Below the pieces are notes generated by a model. It made no database searches. It saw only the letters and a list, made by a program, of their open reading frames with translations, and was not told the DNA's origin. Below, in pieces: positions 24,401-34,300 of a DNA stretch of 64,000 nucleotides; the stretch's first letter is position 1, and each line of letters begins with the position of its first letter. The position numbers and the translations under genes are program-made. The stretch covers positions 1,054,001-1,118,000 of the forward strand of contig JAYJMM010000079.1 of the NCBI GenBank assembly GCA_037349105.1, written 5' to 3'. Origin of the DNA: Limnomonas spitsbergensis. Taxonomy: Eukaryota > Chlorophyta > Chlorophyceae > Chlamydomonadales.

Positions 24401-27086
24401 GATAGTGAGTTAGCATGCAGCGGTACACCACGTAAGGTTGGACATGTCCTGTACAGCAATAAAAACAGAGTTGAGATAAAAGCGCACTAAACCACCATTA
24501 GGGGCCCCAAGCCGCCATTAGGGGTCTGCAAGGAAGCCTCCACTGGGGTCCAATGGGGACAGGGCATGTCCCGGCTTCCAGCCGGCGGCCCAGATATATA
24601 TTGCTGCACCAGGCCCCCTCGACATGTCTGGAAAAAGAAGAAGCTCCGACGCCTTGGCTGCTCATGTTCTTGGCTTCTGCGGTTGCGATAAGGCTAACAA
24701 CTAACTACCTAGTCAGCAAACCTACGCTCCCAAGGCCTCTGTTTCAGTGGCAGCAGCTGTAGAGATGAGGATATCAACCGAATAACAACAACACTGCCTG
24801 ACCAACACACCTGCGCCCCAAATGCGTCCATCTTCTTGGCGGCTGCGGTTGCTATGAGGCCAGGCAGGTTTGGGTTTGGAATGTAGCGCAGCTTGGCAAA
24901 GGCCCACGCGCTGTTGGCCAGCCCGCGGGCATCAAACTGGTGCATCCTGCAGGACAGAGCGAGTGAAAGGTTTTGAAATTGGAAAACAAAGACTGATACG
25001 GCCTTCAAGATCTAGGGTTCAGGCCTTCAAAAAAGGGGGGTTGGGGGAATGGCCCTGAACATTAGCATCAAACTGGTGCAGGACAGAGCAGTTAAATGTG
25101 GCGTTCAAGATAGGGGGTCAGGCCTTCAAAATAGACATCAGACGGCACCCCATCATAGACCATCAAGTGTGGACGCCAACCCAGCCCAGCAAAAAGCCAG
25201 TGTTTCTTATTTCGGCTGACAGTCCACCTTCGGCAGGCCAATCCACCGCAGCGATAAGCCCAGATGGGACAAAGCCTGGACCGGCCTGCGACTGGCGGCC
25301 AAAGCTGCAGGGCCATGGCGTCCAACAAATGGACCCTCCTGTCAGAGGTCAGAGTGTAGCAGATATGTGGCTGAGTTGCGGAAAAAGAAACACTGCTAAA
25401 AGATCTTTAGTAACACTCTCTGAACGCCCTGCACCGGCCCCATCACCACCCACTACTCGGACAACAAAAGTGCACCTGTCACACATCCTCCCCGCAAGGC
25501 ACACCGCCAGCTCACGCCCAACGCGCTCCAAGTGGCCTGGGCCTGTGTGCTGCTGCTGTTGTTGCTGTTGACGGGCTGGAGATGGTGAGCCCTCAGGGGG
25601 GCAGCCGGACAGCAGGGGTGGCTGCCATGCGGCCAAGAGCTTGGGAGTGCGAGAGATTGCCGACGAGACGTTGAAGAAATCAAAGTGGTGCCCCTTGCCT
25701 CGCACCTGCGCAACACAGGCATGGCACAATGGCCAGTTACAGTGCGCAAAGGGTCGCAGAGCTGGGTAAACTGGTCGTTTTGGCTGTTCTAAGGCATTCT
25801 GTGCCGTGGAGGCAATTGAAGCTTCAACGGTTAAAGTCTTGAAGACCTAACGTGTGGAACATTGAGGATGGGGTAGGACGATGACCTGAGGCGGCTGTTA
25901 AGTCCAAAACTGGTCCCTAAGTAACCAGCCATTTGAATACAATACCCCGGCAGTTTGAATATAATACACCGGCATTTCAGTCCAGCTTTCTTCTCTGGCC
26001 TACATCTACTCTTGCAGCTCTTCACATTTTTATTCGCCAAGTTCCTGGCTTTATCTTCAACAGGTGCATGATCATGTTCCATGATTATTTATTACGAACC
26101 TTACATGAGTCATGCCACCCTGGTAAAAAACTAGCAGGGCTGGCTGGGTGCGCAGGATTCAATGCAACACTGCAACAATAATTACGGAAAACACTACGGG
26201 TGGGTGGGTTTGACTGTGACAAACAAAGTGAAGCTACGGTTGCGGTGATGCGCAGGAATTGGAAGAATGCGCGGGAATAGGGGGCATGACAATTTCTCCA
26301 TAACGGGACACACACAGACATACACATCGGAGGTTGGGGTCACGCACCAGTGCCAGCAGCTCCCTCGCAGACCCAGCCGCCATGATCTCCTTGTTGAGCA
26401 TCACGGAGGAGGAGCTGGCTCGTGACGGCTTGCGAGCGGAGCCAGACCCTCGATCTGCACCCTGCAGCTGTTGCTTCTGCTGCCTGCTGACACCGGGGCG
26501 GGGATCTCCCAACAGATGATGCTGCTCCTCCTGCTGTTGCTTCAACTGCAGTCTTTTTGAGTCGATTGAGGATTCAGCGACGGAAACTTCAGGCTGATCT
26601 GCCTTATCCCGCTGCTGCTGCTGCTGCTTCCTGTTGTGGGACTCAGTGCCCAGCGGCGTTGATATTTCAGGTGTGCCAAGCAGCATGGGGGCAAAGTCAA
26701 TGCCAAAGGGTCCCACTAGCAGCTGCTTGGTGTAGGGCGGCGGCTTCATAATGGGTGCCAGGAGGAGGTGGCCATCGTCTGGGGACGACTGAGCTGCAGC
26801 TTCTTCCTGGTAGGGAGGTACTGCACCCAGTTGCTGCAGGTACTGATGAATGGGCAGCTGCTGTTGCTGTTGCTGCTGCTGTGTTTGCTGCAGCTGGAGC
26901 TGTGGCCGTCGAGGAGGAGGAGGGGGAGGAGCAGTGAAGTGAAGCGGGTATGAGTGCGCGGCAAAAGGGTGGGAGATGAGGGCGGCGGGCGGCAGAGGGG
27001 CGCGGGGCGGAGGTGTAGTCGGCCAGGGTGACCGAGCAGAGCCGCTGCTGGACAGGTGCGCTGAGATGCGGGGTGGAGCCTTGCAC
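18462..27086 (-). CDS. OPR-repeat protein, likely organelle RNA factor (gene C, 5' end unresolved), 8 exons
   Basis: Exons 27086-26348, 25705-25476, 24946-24811, 24313-24236, 23692-23517, 22299-22107, 21097-20931 and 19377-18462 join with matching phases at all seven junctions, giving about 878 codons. The N-terminal part is Pro/Gln-rich and ends ARELLAL; exon 2 continues VRGKGHHFDFFNVSSAIS, the usual lead-in of algal OPR proteins. Then come about six repeats of roughly 38 residues with cores LANSAWAFAKL, ISNLAWAFVYM, LSNVLWAFASL, LSNVIWAMG, ISNIAWAMAAL and LAHLAWAFSVL. The last exon is a 305-residue Gln/Ala/Ser-rich tail ending at TGA. OPR proteins are known in Chlamydomonas as sequence-specific RNA-binding factors for chloroplast or mitochondrial mRNA maturation, stability or translation; targeting cannot be judged without the N-terminus. 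No RAP domain is visible. One intron (22106-21098) uses a GC donor (CAG|GCGAGT). The first listed exon begins at an acceptor, so earlier exons remain to be found. Confidence 0.75.
19715..20125. repeat. 32-bp array in last intron of gene C
   Basis: About thirteen units of AAGGCCTGTAATCTGAGAAT plus CCATAACAAGAC. It lies between exons 21097-20931 and 19377-18462. Confidence 0.75.
20345..20650. other. AT-rich segment, related to 45100-45310
   Basis: GTGCACCCCCAAACCAAATA followed by TTTTAAACTACCGTGCGGCG resembles GCGCACCCCCGATTTGAATA and CGTCCGCGCAGC at about 45118. Base composition differs sharply from the flanks. Probably remnants of one old mobile element; no coding seen. Confidence 0.4.
20881..20935 (-). 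repeat. Donor-junction copy of C exon 21097-20931
   Basis: GGTACCTGCTGTCCACAAC occurs twice, at 20881 and 20926. The second spans the functional donor (CAG|GTACC on minus); CCCTAAACCCTAAAACCC lies between. Confidence 0.65.
21130..21295 (-). repeat. Two acceptor/exon-start copies upstream of C exon 21097
   Basis: On the minus strand, ACTCATCTAGCCTGGGGCAT (about 21280) and ACTCGTCTAGCCTGGGGCAT (about 21188) match the exon start GCCCATCTAGCCTGGGCC. Confidence 0.65.
21398..21735. repeat. 26-bp array in gene C intron
   Basis: About thirteen units of ACAAAGAGAACAGGATGCAC plus AGCCAG with rare changes. Open in several frames, which explains the Asp/Gln- and Leu/Cys-rich open frames here. Confidence 0.8.
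21854..22060 (+). mobile_element. Degenerate MITE-1 copy
   Basis: TTCTTTTTTTGTTGCGAGCC, then CCAGCGGGCCGCC and GATTGGGACCAATCGGGACC recall the family's inner parts. Confidence 0.35.
22300..22900 (-). repeat. 155-bp acceptor copies upstream of C exon 22299
   Basis: Three full and two partial units. Each contains, on minus, CTCTTGTGGACAG|GTTGCAA, matching the functional acceptor TGGTGGACAG|GTTGCAATTC at 22300. Units are nearly identical, so expansion is recent. Confidence 0.8.
23704..23891 (+). mobile_element. MITE-1 copy beside C acceptor
   Basis: GTGTTTCTTTTTTCGTGACT at the left and GAGAAAACATACACT at the right. Its left end begins 12 bases upstream of the exon start at 23692, so it supplies part of that acceptor region. 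Confidence 0.65.
24120..24460 (-). repeat. Donor and acceptor copies around C exon 24313-24236
   Basis: CACCTGCTTGGCCATCAGCTCC at 24131 repeats the exon end and donor region seen at 24233. GGTTGGACATGTCCTGTACAGC at 24433 repeats the exon start and acceptor at 24302. Confidence 0.65.
24625..25110 (-). repeat. Exon-end and acceptor copies around C exon 24946-24811
   Basis: TTCTTGGCTTCTGCGGTTGCGA near 24670 copies the exon end near 24835. CATCAAACTGGTGCAGGACAG near 25067 copies the acceptor at 24947. Confidence 0.55.
25199..25396 (-). mobile_element. MITE-1 copy in gene C
   Basis: GTGTTTCTTATTTCGG at the left and CGGAAAAAGAAACAC at the right form a clear inverted pair. Inner GTAGCAGATATGTGGCTGAG. 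Confidence 0.65.
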
Positions 27087-29689
27087 CTGCACGGGCGATC
27101 GAGGGAAACCGAGAAAGAGGTTTGAACATGACCCAGCATGTACAATTGTGCATGTGCTTGCTATTGTGAGGTGCAGTTTGGCACATCCCGCGCTCTCACT
27201 GGATCCTGGGGACTGGCGGCGTGGAAAGGAATGCTGTGCAAGTGCTCGGCTTATTGGAGCCTTTTTTTGAAGGGATGCATGCGCAGTTAGATGGCAGGGA
27301 TTCGTGCATGAATGCATTTTCCTTGCGACGGGGGTGACAGCAGTGAGGCATGGCGAGTGTGCATGGGGCATGCTAAAGATTAAAGGGTGCTGAAGCTACC
27401 GGAACAATTTGGCCTATGGCCGGCAGGGCAGCAAGCTCTGTTGCTTGGGCCGCCCTCGGTAGGCCGATCAAGGTTTGGTTCCCATCAACACAGAGGTGGC
27501 GGCATGGCAATCTCCATCAGTGGACAGGTGTGCAAGGAGATGAACTCTGGGGTCTGGGGCACGCACACTCACTGCATGGCTCAAGAGTGCTGTGGAATGT
27601 GCACTGATTGCATGGACCACTAGTGTTCACTTACAGGGACGAGGCATCGTGTTGAGAGGCATCGGCATGCTGAGAGCCCTGCCAAGCATCGCCGGCGGGG
27701 ATACTGGATGTCTGAGTTGCGGTCGCGGACCCAACATCTGCACGAGCGACAGAAGCTTCACTTCATCGTCAATGCTCCACGCACAATGTTCATATCATAA
27801 AAGTAGTATGCTTGAATGCTGGTGAAGCTTCCTGGATTTTGTTCTGAGTGTGCTTGGCACAGGTGAGAGGGTCGGAACTCACCTTTGGCCAAGGCGTTTG
27901 CAGTATGCCTCAGGTACTTGAAAACATTGTGTGCCTTGGCAGACATGGTGGATTTGCAGGTGATCAAGAGATGGCAACGAAATTGGTCTCAACGGTCGAG
28001 CGCTTTCAATGCAAAACCCTGGCCGACTATCATTGGCGCAGCCAAGGTGCAGTATTGCATGAATGCGGAGAGGGATGGCCCATTGTATAGATGAACGTGA
28101 TGAACCTCCTAGTTGACAGGAAGGTGGTGGAAGGTCCGGTCGCGATGAGAAAGGTGTGGAAGGTGACCTTGACGAATCCCTCAATCAGGGGGAGCCTGTC
28201 CGCTGTCCCAAGCGATATTTGTGACTGAATGTGTGACACACTGCGGCGAATTCATTATTTTCTTTCGTTACGTCAGTGCAGGTCTTGGTAGGACGCACAG
28301 CGCAACAATTACTCAGGGTCAGATTATCTCGTCAGGACCGACACTTTAGATCTTGCGCTACTTACCGGTGCGGCTCATCCGCAAATTCTCTGCCATGAAT
28401 TCTGACTTCTATGGCATGACATCAATGACGCAAGTGAACAGAAGGGCACACTACTTCTCTGCTGTCAAGGGTCCCGGGCCAGGCCAAACCAAGAGACCAG
28501 TCGTCAGTGCGTGAGATAAACGTATCCTAGACGACCTAGAGTCCTAGACAGGCTTATTACAATTACAGGGTTTTGGCTAAAGCTTAGTCCAGAGGACCAC
28601 CACCAGCCTGAACCATCACCAGACGGTTTAGGAAACAACCCCTGGAAACAATTGTTACGGTAGGTTCAAAAAGTAGGCCACCCCTGCAGTGAGGTTTATG
28701 ACGTCACACCCCGGGGCCCTTGTCCTCTTTTCCAGTTTTCCTGCCCCTATCGAGGCCCCTTTTAATTAGGCACCCACGCGGCCGAGCCTTTTTGAGCAGG
28801 GCCCAGAGGTGTAACGTCATCGACTCCTGGGCCCAGCTGCTAAAAAGGCTTTGTCTGCGCGGACGTCCGCTTGTTTGTTTTGAAGCTTGGGAGACAGATA
28901 AACAAATAGAGGGTCAAGATCAAGGCGGACACATCCCCAACTGCATTTCTTGCTTAAGTTATGAAGTCTTTGGCTGCGGTGCTTCACTGGTGACATGTTT
29001 TGGGCCATGTGGCACGTTCCTACATTTCCAGCAATGTGTGAAAGGACTGAAAGCCTCAGCCCAATGACAATATCCTCTAGCCCACTTTTGCTGCCGCCTT
29101 GACATGATGGACTGATGGGAGAGGACTCATTCTCAAGGCCCAATAGAGCGGGCCCAAATGACACTCACATATCTAACATATATCCTATATATTTTAATAA
29201 GATGTGCATGCATAAAGCAGGGTACCAAAAGGAAGGGGTATGTGAATGTGACGGCCATAAAAGAAGTTGTGAACGCTCACATCACAGACAAGAATATGCC
29301 CACACCATTGAATCTATCAGACTTAGGCAACCGCGCCAAGGGGCCTGTCACTAAAAGGGGGTCGGACGAGTCCCCCGAAAACCGCAGTCGACCCTTGGGA
29401 TGAGGTCTTTCCCCACGAAAAGTTTACTGGCGTCCAGGGCTTCAGCTTTTTAACAAGGGAGGAAGGTTCGTTTTTTCTGTCGAACTTTTTGGGTGAAAAG
29501 GCTCTGTCCCGGCCGAAACCCCGTTTTGGGGCACTCATCCGACCCCCTAAATGACCTCTAGGCCCTGTTTAAAAAGGCTCGGCCGCGTGGACGCCGAAAT
29601 AAATAGCATTTGCTCAGGGTTTTCTAGCAGTATTGGATAACTTTGATGGCTTTGCGGGTGGGGGTGCCTAGCACCTGTCAACCACTCAG
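27087..29689. other. Upstream of gene C: unresolved exons, MITE-1 and family-2 fragments
   Basis: 27395-27500 is a partial MITE-1 (GGCCTATGGCCGGCAGG, TCAAGGTTTGGTTCCCATC). 27850-28230 is open in long frames on both strands and may be an old element or an exon of C. 28755-28870 holds a head-to-head pair of family-2 copies, and 29555-29600 another on the minus strand. No exon could be assigned with confidence. Confidence 0.4.
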
Positions 29690-30440
29690 GATTCTGCCTT
29701 TCTGCAAGAGGGGAGACACCCTTGACCCCGGTAATTATCAGCCCATAGCCATCACCAGGCTCGGGTTTTGGGAAGTTCGTGACTTACATCATTGAGGGTT
29801 ACTACTTGTGGGGGCTGGGAAATTGGATTTTATTTTGTTTCTTTGTGGGGAGGATGTAGGGGTCTTTTTTGTCCCTTTCTTGCTTTCCCCTTTCTTACAA
29901 TTTCCCTTGCTCATGCCTTGTCTCTACAGGGGCAAGGAACTTATGCTGCGTCATTCCTCTGGGGGGAGAAGATGATTTGTTTTCTGCTTTGCGTTTCTCC
30001 CTTTCTTCATTTTCGCCCCCCTCATTCCTTTCCATCTCCCAACTTCATTGTTAAGCGCCCTCGTAGCCTACGGTTTCAGCATGGCCTAGAGTTTAAATTT
30101 CATTGGCCAGCTGTGTGGTACTGGCGTGGACACAGCTGCCTCGGCCCATGCCGCACTGTTTCTTCAACCCTCACGCCCCTGCGGGGCATCGTTTTCTTTC
30201 ATAATTTTTTCTGACCAGCTGTATACTGGCGTGCTCACCGCCATCACTGTTCACTGGACATGCTTGCAAAAGCACAGCCCTCACGAACAGTTCGGATTCC
30301 AGCCGCGCTACAGCACGCTCCTGCTTGCTTTCCTCCCCAGGCATGCAACTCATGCGCAACGGGCAGTTAAAGCCCGTGGCAATCTGCATATGGCATTTGT
30401 AGACTGAACCAAGCAAGGCATCCATAAGACTGTGTGCCAC
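29690..30440 (+). pseudogene. Broken non-LTR (LINE) reverse transcriptase fragment
   Basis: Two separated pieces of a LINE-type reverse transcriptase are readable. At 29690-29775 the sequence reads LPFCKRGDTLDPGNYQPIAI, matching the 'KKGDxxDPxNYRPI' start of these enzymes. At 30212-30440 it reads LYTGVLTAITVHWT, HEQFGFQPRYSTLLLAF and LHMAFVD followed by TGA, matching the 'QxGFRPxxST' and 'AFVDfxkAF' blocks; the residues after the stop (TKQGIHK) continue the family pattern. About 440 bases between the pieces do not fit and include a short interspersed repeat near 30128-30215. The catalytic YxDD block is not found. It is a dead copy. Confidence 0.65.
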
Positions 30441-31370
30441 AAGGACAACGATGGCAGCATCTGTCTGAGCACCTTCATCAGGGTAGTTTAAACAAGGTAC
30501 TTAATGTTGTTACGAAAGCCGTAGCTTGAGGAAGCCAGGTTATGCAGGGCAGGGGGGCGTCTATGGCTACAGTGCTGTAACGTGTTTACTGCCTGGCCCC
30601 CAAACTGCCTCAGAGACACTATCTGCCTTTCTACCAGGACCTCTGCTACCATTCGGATATCTACCCCTTGGTACCCCAGTCCCATAATAAAGCAAAACAG
30701 GCCATACAAGTCAGCAAAGCCTGCAGACCCACCACTAAAGGGTGTTACAAAAAAGACATCAATATGAAGCTTAGGGTTAAGGGTCGAACCCTAATCCAAT
30801 ACCCTAACTACAAGTCAATTTGAGCATGGGGAACCGCAACCTCAAGCAGAGGGCGCCCATACCTACTCCCGCCATCACCCAGCAGTACCTGCTGGATCCA
30901 ACGAGATCCAACCGGATTTAACGGGATCCAGCCAATGCAACAAGCACCCTTTGTCAGTCTCCGAGCTTCCCTCTGGGCCCTCAAAGGAGGGCCTGCAGGA
31001 CTAGCATCCTGCATACATACCGGTAACTGTAAAGGACGGTCTTGAAACAGGGGAGAACACACGTTCGTTTACTCTCAAAGAGAAAGCATACCGGTATTTC
31101 TCGTTTTCTCCTTTTCAGGAAGGATGTACTGCGGCAGACCCTAGCCCTAGCACCAAAGATCTGCAAACGCACTGAATGCGACACAATCTGCCAAGTAGAA
31201 TTAACCCGGAGCGGTCCTCATTCACATTCCAACCCTCTCAGATTTCGCAGTGAAATTTAAATCCCTGAATTCAGATCTATCGAAGAGGCAAGATCGCCTT
31301 TGGATCACGAGGTAGGATTTTGAACCCTCTACCCAGATTTGAGATTTTGCAGGTATCACCCCTCTCGGAT
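30441..31370. other. Region downstream of gene K, no supported gene
   Basis: Holds the 3' flank of K and short direct repeats such as GGATCCAACGAGATCCAACC (30890-30925). Open frames are short and without recognisable features. Confidence 0.35.
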
Positions 31371-34300
31371 CTAGAGGTGTGATTTTGAGCTGTCGGACTT
31401 GTATGAGCGCGTTGGCTCCACCCTGCCGCCCATGCGTGCCTGAAGCATGCCCTCGATCTTTTTGTGTCGGTGCTCTGTTGCCATATCCAGGGGCGAAGCA
31501 TACTCCTGCATTAAGCAGTGGAGGAGGGGGAACATGGCTTTGAAGTAAAACACATTCATCCATGCGCATTGACAGCTCAACAAGAACGCAAGGGCCGAGG
31601 CATACTCCTAAATGCAGCAGTGGAGGCCGCTTTGAAGTAAAACACATTCATCCATGCACATTGACAGCTCAACAAGAACGCAAGGGGTGAGGTGCCGAGG
31701 CATACTCCTGCATGCAGCAGTGGAGGAGCGGGGACAAGGGCCCTGTTGTCCCGTGGCACCAGGGCATATTTCGTCTGCACTTTCATGCTGGGTTACCCAG
31801 TACAGCTGGCAGGGCCAAAATCCCATACCGTTCATCGCACTGTTTAGCAATACCGTACCGTAAAAACACCATGTCCGCCATTTTCTTACCAGTCCGTCCA
31901 TTTTGTCTGTACCGTACTGGTATCGTACTTCACCCATTGACTGTACCGTACTGGTATCTGTACTTCACCCATTGACTGTACCGTACTGGTATCCGTCCTT
32001 CACCCATTAACTGAACCGTACTGGTATCCGTACTTCACCCATTGACTGTACCGTATTTCCGTACCCCTACTTTTATTCATCCTCCTTCAACCCTAGCCCC
32101 TCACCTTGTCTAGGGCCTGCAGCTGGGCGCCGCTGTCTAGCAGTACAGATGCACATTCTGTCTGCCCTTTCATGGCAGCCCAGTGCAGCGGGGTGCGGCC
32201 GTCCTGTTGTGACAGAGGCAGCAGCAGGGTGTATCAGAGATCCACCGGGCGAACAGGCCGGGCGGGCTGGGAGGGAGACAAAGTAGAGGCACTGGAGAGG
32301 GGAGGGACAGTCTACTGGTAACCTTTCAAAATTGCATAGCTGTAAATCTGCGTGATGCTTCTGGTCACACTTATCACGGTATCACATGCTGTGATCTGTC
32401 ATAAATGTTCACACACTACATGGACATACTGCATGTCCACACTTACTGTCCACACCCACCTCATCCACACAATTGACGTCCACGCCTGCCTCAATCAGCA
32501 ATAATACGCAGCTCTTGTGACCACCTCGCACAGCCCAGTTCAGCGGGCTCTGGCCCATCTGCGCAGAAGGGAGGAGGAGACCATCATAGTGCATCCAGAA
32601 GATTACCGTGTATTTGATTTGCTTTCCCTCAGGTATGAAAATACGATTTTTTGTAATGCTGCCCTCAGGACAAATTATCGATCAAAACTCTTAATTTCGG
32701 ACTGAAAACCGGGGTCAACAATCGATGAGCAGTAAATTCTTGGATCCCTGCAACCTGAACAACGTGAATTATAAAGGAAGGCGAAGCAAACCTACAGCAG
32801 AGGATCACAGAAAAGGTTCAGCCATACAGAAAAATAGGAGAAATCAAGAGCGGAGCATTGGAACAAGGAATAGAGATCTGCATTACCCAGCCCAAGAGGG
32901 GGCTACCCAGCATTACCCAGCCCAAGAGGGGGCTACCCAGCATTACCCAGCCCAAGAGGGGGCTACCCAGCATTACCCAGCCCAAGAGGGGGCTACCCAG
33001 CATAACCCAGCCCAGGAGGACCTGCGCTGCATTGAACGCAGCATTCCCACGTATTTTTTGTGATTTTGCGCTTGGACTTCGGACCATGCAGGATACCAAC
33101 AAGACAGGAATAATCGGTCAGATACCGCATATGCCGCATCAGCTGCCTGCGATGTCAACGGACCTCACGTATTCATACCTATTCACACATATTCTTGGTA
33201 GCCCACCTAGTGCTACGGCCAAACGGGTGCCTTCCTTAATCCACGCATCAGGGCGTTATGTTCATTTATTAATTTATTCCTTATTTATCGTACCGCAGAA
33301 GGGTGGGCCCTGGGCTGTCAAGGCAAAATATCAACCAAGACCTAAACCCCTCACACATCCCAATCCAATAAGTTCTCACTTCAGTACTTCACGCTCCCCC
33401 ATCCCCCCACCCACATCCGTCAACACCTTGCCGACAATGTCTATGGTCACTCAACTGTCAAGGAGCAGCCTGATGCAGTGCGGAGAGTTCACACTTCAGC
33501 ACACACATCCCTCCACCCCATCCACACCTTGTCAACTTGGTCAATAGTCGCCCTGCTGTCCAGTAGCAGCCTGACGCAGTCTGTGTGACCCCACTCTGCT
33601 GCACGATGCAGCACTGTACGGCCCTCCTGTGTGAACAGTGTGGGCAGTACAGTGTGACAATAAAGTATGGACAATTGAGCAGCAGCCTGACGCAGTCTGT
33701 GTGACCCTTTTCTGCTGCACAATGCAGCGCTGTACGGCCCTCCTGTGTGAACAGTGTAGGCAGTACAGTGTGACAGTAAAGTAAGGACAGCCAAGCAGTA
33801 GCCTGACTCAGTCTGAGTGACCCCACTCTGCTGCACGATGCAGCTCTGAAAGGCCCTCCCGTGTGGATAGTGTTGGCAGCACAGTGCGACAGTATTGTAT
33901 GGACAGTTGAGCAGCAGCCTGACACAGTATGGGCAGTACTGTATGTGTGCCAGTACAGTATGGGCAGTACTGTATGTGTGTCAGTACAGTATGGGCAGTA
34001 CTGTATGTGTGTCAGTACAGTATGGGCAGTACTGTATGTGTGTCAGTACAGTATGGGCAGTACTGTATGTGTGCCAGTACAGTATGGGCAGTACGGTATG
34101 TGTGTCAGTACAGTATGGGCAGTACTGTATGTGTGCCAGTACAGTATGGGCAGTACTGTATGTGTGCCAGTACAGTATGGGCAGTACGGTATGTGTGTCA
34201 GTACAGTATGGGCAGTACTGCATGTGTGTCAGTACAGTATGGGCAGTCGATAAGCAGCCTGACTCAGTTCGTGCAATCCCACTCGGAAGCAAGATGCAGT

